From: Papio anubis
Lineage: Eukaryota > Chordata > Mammalia > Primates > Cercopithecidae
DNA: 64,000 bases
Reading direction: 5' to 3'
Assembly: GCF_008728515.1 (NCBI RefSeq)
Contig: NC_044985.1
Span: 78,778,155-78,842,154 of the forward strand
The notes under the pieces: model-generated
Told to the model about the DNA's origin: nothing
Seen by the model: only the letters and a program-made list of their open reading frames with translations
The model's database searches: none
Translations under genes and position numbers: made by a program
Shown: in pieces, positions 11,700-22,790 of the stretch
How positions within the stretch are numbered: the stretch's first letter is position 1
How the letters are laid out: each line of letters starts with the position of its first letter

Positions 11700-11825
11700 C
11701 TTTCATATCACTGAGCCTCAGTTTCTTCTTCTGTAATATGAGGATAACATTCTACTCCACAGAATAATTATGAACATTAAATGAGATAGTATATAAAGTA
11801 TTTATCTCTAAGTCAAAACTGTTAC
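11700..11825 (+). mobile_element. MIR
   Basis: The phrase ctgagcctcagtttcttctt, then ctgtaatatgaggataacat and gaacattaaatgagatagta, matches the MIR core and right part. MIR is an ancient tRNA-derived SINE. Confidence 0.85.
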
Positions 11826-13119
11826 AAGGGCTAAGTATATATTTGCTTATATTTTTCTTCTGGGAACTTTTCACACTTTTCTAAGATATTTTTATTCTTA
11901 ATAACTATTCACATTTCCAAAAGAACATGGACTGATTGAAACATCTTATACTTTGCTAGGATCCTGAGGGCGCTTAAATGATTATTAGACCAGAAACTCA
12001 ACCAAACACATTTTTTTGGTTATTCTTATGTGTTCAATTTTTCTTTCTTCGAAATGATGAAAATTATCAAAAACTAAGAGGAAAATATCATAAGCATAGT
12101 TGTGTCTGCTGGGAAAAAAGACATCTCCTTCATGTCACAATATTATTTTGCCTCTACTTGTGTCCTAATATAATGCCCCAAAGTTCCAAGAAACAACGTC
12201 TTCCTCTGTAGAAAGATAATAGTATCACAACTTATAGCAATAGACCTATTTGTTCTGTAAGCATTATAAATATTTCACATTTTCCATGAAGTTTGAAAAG
12301 GGACACAATGAAAAGCTATGAATGTTGTCTCATGGACAGCCTTATTAGAGAAGACTGCCCTCGTCTTCCACAAGGTCCTAGAGAAAAATTGCTGATGGTT
12401 CATGCTCCTAAAAAGAAAAGGAAAGACAAACTACCCTCTTGGTTTCGATCAGTGTCCCACCAAAAGGATTTTATAATTCATTATCTTATTTAGGAGCAAT
12501 GAGTGTTGAGAGAGCACACAGCTGGATAATCCTAAGATGTCTCCTCTTGAGCTCCAGAAAACAATGTGCTGATCATTTCTTCAAAACTCAGCAGGTGCCA
12601 GACACTGTGCCTATCACCCTTGAGGAGTTTCTGGTCTGATGACAGAAGGTCTTTGACGAACACTTTCTTCTCCTTGGTTGCACATTTCTCATCAAATATC
12701 CATATCTTCATGCCAGAATGGTTCTCCCAGAGACATATTGCTTGGTCTGTACATTTTTCTTTCCATTTTTATTATTTCATCAAAACTGCCCCTTTAGGCT
12801 TAGGTATCTGAGAATATATTATTGTTAACTTATCCTGGCTGATATGATGGATACTGTAGAGACCTAAAATAGTCACCTCAATCCTAGTAAACCTTTTTCA
12901 CTTTAACAAATACCTCGCCTAAAGAAAGACGTATTTTAGGACACGCAAGCCTCACAGTGTCTTTAAATGGTCTTGTATATGTAGCCATTAGCTCTGCATT
13001 CCTGTGTCCAGCTTTGAATAATGTGTATATTCAATAAAATGAAAAAATGAAAATTTGACATCTAATACATAGTAGGGACTCTCTCAGATTTTAAGCACTT
13101 AAAAGTTGATTTTATCTAT
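11826..13119. other. Non-coding sequence, nothing identified
   Basis: Several overlapping frames of 66-81 codons (11978-12811) have no recognisable content. Confidence 0.55.
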
Positions 13120-13355
13120 CAGTATTGAGTATCTATGCAATACCAAAAAGCGTTTATGCCCTTCACATAGATTAGCTCACAGCAGCCCTATGAATAAAGA
13201 ACTATTACTCCCATTTTATATATGAGAATGCTGAAAAACAAAGAGGTACAATATATTTGCCAAGGACGCACAGTAGCTAGATATTAGAGCCATGATTGAA
13301 ACCAGGCATTTTGGTTCTGGAGCTCACATGCTTAAGCATTATGCTTTATCACTTT
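13120..13355 (-). mobile_element. MIR, antisense
   Basis: Reads as a nearly full-length MIR in reverse: ttcacatagattagctcaca, then cagccctatgaataaagaac, cccattttatatatgagaat and attgaaaccaggcattttgg. Confidence 0.85.
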
Positions 13356-13489
13356 AAGAAATTTTTCATGAGAGTCAGAGCTCTCAATCTAATGGGACCA
13401 CAGTTGTGGAAAGAATTAGCAATAATAATACACATGAGCTATATAGTAGATGCTGTAGCCTGAAGGATGTATGTTTCAAAATGCTGGGA

Positions 13490-13850
13490 TTCCTCAGTTG
13501 TCAATTATTTTCAAAATTGCTCCGAATGAAAAGAATCACCTTGCCCAAAGTCAGACCCCTCTTTAACCCACAGACCATGAATGATTGATAGGGAGGACCA
13601 TTCTGAGGGCCTTTCATGTTCACAACATTCCATGGAGCTCACGGAGGTCTTCTTTGAAACTGCATCACAGCCCAGTATTTCCCTCTGCTCAATCCTGCTT
13701 CTCTCCTTTGTCTTCCATGGGTGTGAATCCCCAGAACGATCCCTAATAAACAGCCGGCATTTTAATTGCCATCTCTGATAGGACAGTCTGATTCCCATCC
13801 TGCATGCTAATCTCCATCTCAGAGTCAGATTCCTAGGAATCTGTTCCTAA
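13490..13850 (+). repeat. Ancient LTR-like repeat, family not named
   Basis: Contains ccagaacgatccctaataaa (an AATAAA), then gccatctctgatag, catgctaatctccatctcag and agtcagattcctaggaatct. This order recalls a widespread mammalian repeat that ends with a polyadenylation signal, probably an old LTR. A 95-codon antisense frame here has no support. Confidence 0.4.
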
Positions 13851-16118
13851 CACATTATTAAATATAAGCAAAATTTGAGGGAGGTGAGAAAAAGGTTCAT
13901 TAACTTCTAGAGGAAGTTCTACTGGCATTACCGAGGCGTAAGAGAAGTGTGTCTAACTCAGTTCTTAGTTGTAAACAAGAAAATCCAATCTGGCTAGTTT
14001 CCCTTTCAAAACGGTAATTATGAAAGAACATTAAGCATTTCACAGAATCTCTGGGAGGATTGGAGAACAACGTTCTGAAATTATATTTACAGAAACAATG
14101 CCCACACACATGCAGGCATCTCTACCTAAAAGATCGCTGCCTCAGTCACACAGCAATCATCACATCTGTGATTGGGCTCCAAAACACCTGCTACCACTCA
14201 GAGAACCTTCACTATCATGCTTATCAGAATAAAAATTCCCACGCATGGCCACCTTCAAATGTTGCTAATCTCTGAATCATACTGATTTTACAGAAAATTG
14301 GTCACCTGCTTGTATCCCAGCAACAAAAGCACTAGAGGATGTGCATCTGCAGAAGGTGGGACTCGCTGGGGAAAGTATCAAAATGTAAGGAGAACATTCC
14401 AAGATGATGGCTGGTCACAAACAATCAATGTCCAATATAGGACTAGTTCGATTTTTGTCTTTGTATGAAACAGTGTCTGTGTAGTCTTTCCAGGGTTTGT
14501 AGAGTACCACAGCAATGGATATAGGAAATTAATAGCCAATCTATCTTTCTTAACCAAATGTTAAGTAACCAAATGTTTACTGTTTACTGGTTTTTTTCCT
14601 CCTCTATATGCCCACAGAAAGTAGTATTAGATTAATTATGTATATTTATTATGTGTTGAAAGCATTTTGCATTTCCTTTTAACTTGTTCTTAATCAATTT
14701 TTAATGGTTTCAATTCATCTTTACATTTTAAATTCACTAAAGAGTTTGTATTGCACAAGAACATGGACCAAGGGCAATTATCAAATAAAATATGACATTC
14801 TTAGAAGTAACCATCCAAATGGTTTATGTTTGTGGAAAAAAATTGTAGAATTGTGGTACATATTCACATATTTTACTCATAATCAAAATACAATTCTGTG
14901 TCTCACCCGTAAGTTTATTTCTGGATTATTTCTGACTTAAATCAAACCACCTTAGTTGAAAAACTATTTGTCATAATTATTGTTAAAGTCAGTTTATAAT
15001 AAACCAATTCCCACTGCCATTTTATAATACAAAATATAATTTAATTATATACACTCAGATTACTCTTATAAATGTATCAGTTAAAATCTTCAAAATGTTG
15101 ATATCCTCTTAATATGACTCTGGTTTAGTTAAATGAAGGGGTGGTTTGGAAAGCTATAATCTCAGATGCAGGATCTGTAACAGGGGATAATATCTCATCT
15201 GATCACAGCAGCTGGATGTTTCACACCATTTGCCTGTGAACTGTTGACAGGCAAATGAGAGGCTCCATGAAAGCAGGAGAATCTGGAATAACTACTTTAT
15301 ATTTTGGCTAAAATTGTTCACATCAAAACAAAAGCCACACACACATAAGACACACGTGGTATTTTGATGGAGTATTTTATTGGGCTGTTGGTTTTTTAAA
15401 CACTATCATACATAAGGTTGTATCAACGTTTATCACCTATTCATCACACAATCTTTTTTGGACCCCACTCAAAGCAAAATTACATATGCAATAGCAATAG
15501 CATTCACAATATTTATCTTAATGATAATTAAGAGAAAAATAATTCCAGGACTTATAAATCCTACTTATATCCTACTTATAAAGTTATTTTATATCGCACT
15601 TATAAAGTTATTTTAATGTGTGGGGCATCTGCCTAAATACAGAAGACAAAATCTTTGTGGCTGTCTTCTGAGTCTGAACTTTTCCTTAGATGTAAAATTC
15701 TGATGTGCTTCTCAGTACTTGAAGGGATTAAATGTAATTTGCATCTGATAGCTTTGTTTCTGATAGTAATTATGTATCTAGAAAAATGAAAGAATGTAGT
15801 TTCTGATAAACTAGGTGTTGGATTCAAGAAGAGAAAGAATTATTTTTTAATTAATAAGTGATATGAAAAGGAAAATATTTGACTATTGAACTGTCTATGC
15901 AAAAAAAAAAAAAGTATCGACAAACAGAATTAATTGAAAACGTTGTTCCAACCACATTAGGGACCTGGTTTGGAAGAAGAAACAAAGATATGATTGACAT
16001 TTTTGCTTTTTAGCTAATTACTTTGGCACTGTATTCAAACAAATGTGGTTTCATGGCTTTATTCTTTCTCTGGCACTCTTGAGGAATTCACCACCATCTA
16101 ACACAGGTAGAAAACAAT
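13851..16118. other. Non-coding sequence with a hairpin and a short tandem copy
   Basis: No gene or clear transposable element. Two details are visible: a perfect 11-bp inverted repeat at 15227-15257, and a ~19-nt tandem copy (cttataaagttatttta) at about 15577-15615. A (A)14 run is at about 15900. Confidence 0.55.
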
Positions 16119-16126
16119 GTAAAATA
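16119..16126 (+). repeat. Left target-site copy of the long L1
   Basis: The 8-mer gtaaaata occurs directly before the L1 5' end and again at 22279-22286 after its tail. The flanking bases (aat before it on the left, aaa on the right) allow a slightly longer imperfect duplication. Confidence 0.6.
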
Positions 16127-17159
16127 GAGGCGTGCCAAAGATGGCCAAATAGGAACAGCTCCAGCCTCCAGCTCCCAGCGTGAGCGACACAGAAGACGAG
16201 TGATTTCTGCATTTTCAACTGAGGGACCAAGTTCATCTCACTGGGTCATGTCGGACAGTTGGTGCTGGTCTGCGGGTGCAGCCCCACTAGCAAGAGCTGA
16301 AGCAAGGCGAGGCATCGCCTCACCTGGGAAGCGCAAGGGCGAAGGGAATTCCTTTTCCTAGCCAAAGGAAATTGAGACACACAACACCTGGAAAATCGGG
16401 CAACTCCCACCCTAATACTGCGCTTTACCAAGGGTCTTAGCAAACGGCACACCAGGAGATTATATCCCACACCAGGCCCAGAGGATCCCACGCCCATGGA
16501 GTCTCCCTCACTGCTAGCACAGCAGTCTGAGATCTAACTGTAAGGCGCACCAAGGCTGGGAGAGGGGCACCCGTCATTGCTGAGGCTTAAGTAGGTAAAC
16601 AAAGCCGCAGAGAAGCTCGAATTGGGTGGAGCCCACCACAGCTCAAGGAGGCCAGCCTGCCACTGTAGACTCCCGCTCTGGGGACAGGGCATAGCTAAAA
16701 AAAAAGCAGCAGAAACCACAGCAGAGGTAAATGCCCCCATCTGACAGCTTTGAAGAGAGCAGTGGATCTCCCAGCACGGAGGCTGAGATCTGAGAACGGA
16801 CAGAATGCCTGCTCAAGTGGGTCCCTGACTCCCAAGTAGCCTAACTGGGAGACATCCCCCACTAGGTGCAGACCAACACCTCACACCTCACATGGCGGGG
16901 TACACCCCTGTGACAAAGCTTCCAGAGCAAGAATCAGACAGCAACACTCGCTGTTCAGCAATATTCTATCTTCTGCAGGCTCCGCTGCTGATACCCAGGC
17001 AAACAGGGTCTGGAGTGGACCTCAAGCAAACTCCAACAGACCTACACCTTAGGGTACTGATTGTTCAAAGGAAAACTAACAAACAGAAAGGACACCCACA
17101 CCAAAACCCCATCAATACATCACCATCATCAAAGACCAAAGGCAGGTAAAACCAGAAAG
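16127..17159 (+). promoter_or_regulatory. L1 5' UTR with internal promoter
   Basis: The L1 5' UTR drives RNA polymerase II transcription from its first base. The YY1 core aagatggcc lies at about 16138-16146, near the usual position, with one extra A before it (ccaaagatggcc). The region is more GC-rich than its surroundings and also hosts the known L1 antisense promoter activity in active subfamilies. Whether this copy is still active cannot be read from the sequence. The antisense frames of 61-83 codons inside it are incidental. Confidence 0.7.
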
Positions 17160-18175
17160 ATGGGGAAAAAGCAGTGCAGAAAAGCAGGAAATTCAAAAAA
17201 TCAGAGCGCATCTCCCCCTCCAAAGGAACGCAGCTCATCACCAGCAATGGAACAAAGCTGGACGGAGAATGACTTTGACAAGTTGAGAGAAGAAGGCTTC
17301 AGTCGATCAAACTTCTCAGAGCTAAAGGAGGAACTATGTAACCAGCGCAAAGAAACTAAAAACCTTGAAAAAAGATTTCATGAATGGCTAACTAGAACAA
17401 CCAATGTAGAGAAGTCCTTAAAAGAACTGATAGAGATTAAAACCATAACACAAGTACTACATGACAAATGCACAAGCTTCAGTAACCAACTCTATCATCT
17501 GGAAGAAAGAGTATCAGCAATAGAAGATCAAATGAATGAAATGAAGCAAGTAGAGAAGTGTAGAGAAAAATGAGTAAAAAGAAATGAACAAACCCTCCAA
17601 GAAATATGGGATTATGTGAAAAGACCAAATCTGCGTCTGATTGGGGTGCCTGAAAGTGATGGGGAAAATGGAACCAAACTGGAAAACATTCTGCAGGATA
17701 TCATCCAAGAGAACTTCCCCAACCTAGTAAGGCAGGCCAACATTCAAATTCAGGAAATACAGAGACCACCACAAAGATACTCCTCGAGAAGAGCAACTCC
17801 AAGACACATAATTGTCAGATTCACCAAAGTTGAAAGGAAGGAAAAAATCTTAAGGGCAGCCAGAGAGAAAGGTCAGGTTACACACAAAGGGAAGCCCATC
17901 AGACTAACAGCAGATCTCTTGGCAGAAACTCTCCAAGCCAGAAGAGAGTGGGGGCCAATATTCAACTTTCTTAAAGAAAAGAATTTTCAAACCAGAATTT
18001 CAATCCAGCCAAACTAAGTTTCATAAGTGAAAGAGAAATAAAATCCTTTACAGAAAAGCAAATGCTTAGAGACTTTGTCACCACCAGGCCTGCCCTACAA
18101 GAGATCCTGAAGGAAGCACTAAACATAGAAAGGAAAAACAGACACCAGCCATTGCAAAAATATATCAAAATGTAA
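17160..18175 (+). pseudogene. L1 ORF1 (RNA-binding chaperone), broken
   Basis: L1 ORF1 encodes a trimeric RNA-binding nucleic-acid chaperone of about 338 residues. The start is the ATG at 17160, giving MGKKQCRKAGNSKNQ; the longer upstream frame from 17061 is not the real start. A coiled-coil follows (ELKEELCNQRKETKNLEKRF), then the RRM and C-terminal region (LRLIGVPESDGENGTKLEN). Two lesions are visible. An in-frame TGA at 17571-17573 replaces the AGA found in the family, at about codon 138. A 1-nt deletion near 18000-18004 (tcaatccagcc where the family has tcatatccagcc) shifts the last ~55 codons. Total length is 1016 nt, one short of the family's 1017. Confidence 0.92.
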
Positions 18176-18238
18176 AGTCCATCGATGCTAGGAAGAAACT
18201 GCATCAACTAGCAAGCAAAATAACCAGCTAATATCATC

Positions 18239-21200
18239 ATGACAGGATCAAGTTCACACACAACAATATTAACCTTAAATGTAAATGAACTAAATGGTCA
18301 AATTAAAAGACACAGACTGGCAAATTGGATAAAGAGTCAAGACCCATCAGTTTGCTGCATTCAGGAGACCCATCTCACATGCAGAGACACACACAGGCTC
18401 AAAATAAAGAGAGGGAGGAAGATCTACCAAGCAAATGGAAAACAAAAAAAAGCAGAGGTTGCAATCCTAGTCTCTGATAAAACAGACTTCAAACCATCAA
18501 AGATCAAAAGAGACAAAGAAGGCCATTACAGAATGGTAAAGGGATCCATTCATCAGGAAGAGCTAACTATCCTAAATATATATGCACCCCATACAGCAGC
18601 ACCCAGATTCATAAAGCAAGTCCTTAGAGACTTACAAAGAGACTTAGACTCCCATACAACAATAATGGGAGACTTTAACACCCCACTGTCAACATTAGAC
18701 AGATCAACAAGACAGAAAGCTAACAAGGATATCCAGGAATTGAACTCAACTCTGCACCAAGTGGACCTAATAGACATCTACAGAACTCTCTATCCCAAAT
18801 CAACAGAATATACATTTTTCTCAGCACCACATCACACTTATTCCAAAATTGACTACATAGTTGGAAGTAAAGCACTCCTCAGCAAATGTACAAGAACAGA
18901 AATTATAACAACCTGTCTCTCAGACCACAGTGCAATCAAACTAGAACTCAGGACTAAGAAAATCAATCAAAACCACTCAACTACATGGAAACTGAACAAC
19001 CTGCTCCTGAATGACTACTGGGCATATAACGAAATGAAGGCAGAAATAAAGATGTTCCTTGAAACCAATGAGAACAAAGATACAACATACCAGAATCTCT
19101 GGGACACATTTAAAGCAGTGTGGAGAGGGAAATTTATAGCACTAAATGCCTACAAGAGAAATCAGGAAAGATCTAAAATTGACATCCTAGCATCACAATT
19201 AAAAGAACTAGAGAAGCAAGAGCAAACACATTCAAAAGCTAGCAGAAGGCAAGAAATAACTAAGATCAGAGCAGAACTGAAGGAGATAGAGACACAAAAA
19301 ACCCTCCAAAAAATCAATGAATCCAGGAGCTGTTTTTTTGAAAAGATCAACAAAATTGATAGACCTCTAGCAAGACTAATAAAGAAGAAAAGAGAGAAGA
19401 ATCAAATAAACGCAATAAAAAATGATAAAAGGGATATCACTACCGACCCCACAGAAATACAATCTACCATCAGAGAATACTATAAACATCTCTACGCAAA
19501 TAAACTAGAAAACCTGGAGGAAATGGATAATTTCCTGGACACTTGCACTCTCCCAAGACTAAACAAGAAAGAAGTTGAATCCCTGAATAAACCAATAGCA
19601 GGCTCTGAAATTGAGGCAATAATTAAGAGCCTACCAACCAAAAAAAGTCCAGGACCAAACGGATTCACAGCCGAATTCTACCAGAGGTACAAGGAGGAGT
19701 TGGTAAAATTCCTTCTGAAACTATTCCAATCAACAGAAAAAGAGGGAATCCTCCCTAACTCATTTTATGAGGCCAACATCATCTGATACCGAAGCCTGAC
19801 AGAGATACAACAAAAAAAGAGAATTTTAGACCAATATCCCTGATGAACATCGATGCAAAAATCCTCAATAAAATACTGGCAAACCGAATCCAGCAGCCCA
19901 TCAAAAAGCTTATCCACCATGATCAAGTGGGCTTCATCCCTGGGATGCAAGGCTGATTCAATATATGCAAATCAATAAATGTAACCCAGCATATAAACAG
20001 AACCAAAGACAAAAACCACATGATTATCTCAATAGATGCAGAAAAGGCCTTTGACAAAATTCATCAGCCCTTCATGCTAAAAACGCTCAATAAATTTGGT
20101 ATCAATGGAACGTATCTCAAAATCATAAGAGCTATTTATGACAAACCCACAGCCAATATCATACTGAATGGGCAAAAACTGGAAGCATTCCCTTTGAAAA
20201 CTGGCACAAGACAAGGATGCCCTCTCTCACCATTCCTATTCAACATAGTGTTGGAAGTTCTGGCTAGGGCAATCAGGCAAGAGAAAGAAATAAAGGGTAT
20301 TCAGTTAGGAAAAGAAGAAGTCAAATTGTCCCTGTTTGCAGATGACATGATTGTATAGTTAGAAAACCCCATCATCTCAGCCCAAAATCTCCTTAAGCTG
20401 ATAAGCAACTTCAGCAAAGTCTCAGGATACAAAATTAATGTGCAAAAATCACAAGCATTCTTATACACCAGTAACAGACAACAGAGAACCAAATCATGAG
20501 TGAACTCACATTCACAATTGCTTCAAAGAGAATAAAATATCTAGGAATCCAACTTACAATGGATGTAAAGGACCTCTTCAAGGAGAACTACAAACCACTG
20601 CTCAGTCAAATCAAAGAGGACACAAACAAACGGAAGAACATACCATGCTCATGAATAGAAGAATCAATATCGTGAAAATGGCCATTACTGCCTAAGGTAA
20701 TTTATAGATTCAATGCCATCCCCATTAAGCTACCAATGACTTTCTTCACAGAATTGGAAAAAACTGCTTTAAATTTCATATGGAATGAAAAAGACCCTGC
20801 ATTGCCAAGACAATCCTAAGCCAAAAGAACAAAGCTGGAGGCATCACACTACCTGACTTCAAACTATACTACAAGGATACAGTAACCAAAACAGCATGGT
20901 ACTGGTACCAAAACAGAGATATAGACCAATGGAACAGAACAGAGTCCTCAGAAATAATACCACACATCTACAGCCATCTGATCTTTGACAAACCTGAGAG
21001 AAACAAGAAATGGGGAAAGGATTCCCTATTTAATAAATGGTGCTGGGAAAATTGGCTAGCCATAAGTAGAAAGCTGAAACTGGATCCTTTCCTTACTCCT
21101 CATATGAAAATTAATTCAAGATGGATTAGAGACTTACATGTTAGACGTAAAACCATAAAAACCCTAGAAGAAAACCTAGGCAATACCATTCAGGACATAG

Positions 21201-22063
21201 GCATGGGCAAGGACTTCATGTCTAAAACACCAAAAGCAACGGCAACAAAAGCCAAAATTGACAAATGGGATCTCATTAAACTAAAGAGCTTCTGCACAGC
21301 AAAAGAAACTACCATCAGAGTGAACAGGCAACCTACAGAATGGGAGAAAATTTTTGCAATCTACTCATCTGACAAAGGGCTAATATCCAGAACCTATAAA
21401 GAACTCAATCAAATTTACAAGAAAAAAACAAACAACCCCATCAAAAAGTGGGCAAAGGATATGAACAGACACTTCTCAAAAGAAGACATTCATACAGCCA
21501 ACAGACACATGAAAAAATGCTCATCATCACTGGCCATCAGAGAAATGCAAATCAAAACCACAATGAGATACCATCTCATACCAGTTAGAATGGCAATCAT
21601 TAAAAAGTCAGAAAACAACAGGTGCTGGAGAGGATGCGGAGAAACAGGAACACTTTTACACTGTTGGTGGGACTGTAAACTACTTCAACCATTGTGGAAA
21701 ACAGTGTGGCGATTCCTCAAGGATCTAGAACTAGAGATACCATTTGACCCAGCCATCCCATTACTGGGGATATACCCAAAGGATTATAAGTCATGTTGCT
21801 ATAAAGACACATGCACACGTATGTTTATTGCGGCACTATTCACAATAGCAAAGACTTGGAATCAACCCAAATGTCCATCAGTGACAGACTGGATTAAGAA
21901 AATGTGGCACATATACATCATGGAATGCTATGCAGCCATAAAAAAGGATGAGTTTGCGTCCTTTGTAGGGACATGGATGCAGCTGGAAACCATCATTCTC
22001 AGCAAACTATCGCAAGAGCAGAAAACCAAATACCGCATGTTCTCACTCATAGGTGGGAATTGA
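18239..22063 (+). pseudogene. L1 ORF2 (endonuclease and reverse transcriptase), broken
   Basis: ORF2 normally encodes about 1275 residues. The first 515 codons here are open from ATG 18239 and contain the whole endonuclease domain with its expected catalytic residues: N14, E43 (CCIQETHL), D and N of MGDFNTP, D of KIDYIVG and DH of LSDHSAI. A 1-nt deletion near 19782 then gives a stop at 19784-19786. Further breaks are TGA at 19954-19956 (a Trp codon in the family), TAG at 20356-20358 and a frameshift near 20480. The RT active-site motif FADD is encoded at 20335-20346. The last 319 codons (21104-22063) are open in the original frame and keep the cysteine-rich motif C-x3-C-x7-H-x4-C. No full protein can be made, but a truncated endonuclease-only product is conceivable. 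Confidence 0.93.
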
Positions 22064-22278
22064 ACAATGAGATCACTTGGACACAGGAAGGGGAACATCA
22101 CACACCGGGTCCTATTGTGGGGAGAGGGGAGAGGGAAGGGATAGCATTAGGAGATAAACCTAATGTAAATGACGAGTTAATGGGTGCAGCACACCAACAT
22201 GGCACATGTATACATGTGTAACAAACCTGCACATTGTGCACATGTACCCTAGAACTTAAAGTATAATAATTTAAAAAA
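22064..22278 (+). other. L1 3' UTR and A-rich tail
   Basis: The G-rich stretch near 22118-22140 (ggggagaggggagaggg) is the usual L1 polypurine tract, followed by gcacatgtaccctagaactt and a short decayed tail. The frame at 21973-22221 is incidental. Confidence 0.85.
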
Positions 22279-22286
22279 GTAAAATA
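22279..22286 (+). repeat. Right target-site copy of the long L1
   Basis: Second gtaaaata copy; see the entry for its partner before the L1 5' end. Confidence 0.6.
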
Positions 22287-22624
22287 AACTAAGAAATAAT
22301 GATACATTTTTTCACATTAATATAATAAATATGTAAGTATACTTGATGTCAGAATTGTTTGTAGGATGATTTCCTCCAACGTTTGCTGAACAATTGGAAA
22401 TTTCAGCCAAACAGATAAATTGCAAAACTCAAAACTTAGTGGAAATGTGGCTAGACAGAAACAAGATCAGATGACAACACAGATGAAATACAAAGAAAAG
22501 ATCTACTATGTTTACTGAGTGTGTTAGAGGAAAAATAAATAGCTGTTTATTTGGAACAAAGATGGAAGAAGACTTAGGCCAAAAAAATGTAATTCTAATT
22601 GTCAGTAGGCAACAAGGGGAAGAG
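22287..22624. other. Non-coding sequence, nothing identified
   Basis: No repeat or coding signal seen. Confidence 0.55.
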
Positions 22625-22790
22625 TTAATGAGATCAAGGCTTGAATCCTATCTCTAACCACTTCCTAGCTGGGTGACTTGCAGGAAGTTGCGTTCATTTA
22701 GCTCGAGTTTCTTCATCAACCAAATAAGGCAAATGCTAATATCTACCTGATAGACAGGTGTTACAACGAAATTCTCTTTGGTAGAAAATA
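22625..22790 (+). mobile_element. MIR
   Basis: The pieces cttgaatcctatctctaacc, cttcctagctgggtgacttg, gtttcttcatcaaccaaata and aatatctacctgatagacag give the MIR order. Confidence 0.8.

Larger units (their letters stand above)
16127..22278 (+). mobile_element. Nearly full-length L1 (L1PA, older subfamily)
   Basis: This autonomous non-LTR retrotransposon copy has 5' UTR, ORF1, inter-ORF spacer, ORF2, 3' UTR and an A-rich tail in the right order, with a length of about 6.15 kb, close to full size. It begins gaggcgtgccaaagatggcc and ends in ttaaagtataataa plus tail. The 5' UTR keeps a ~130-nt stretch near 16925-17045 that the youngest human subfamilies have lost, and the ORF1 coiled-coil region is unlike the youngest elements. 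I therefore place it at about L1PA4 to L1PA8. Both ORFs are broken, so it cannot move by itself. Confidence 0.95.

Noticed and set aside
17616..18017. Separate 133-codon gene after ORF1
   Set aside because: It is the same frame as ORF1 after a premature stop.
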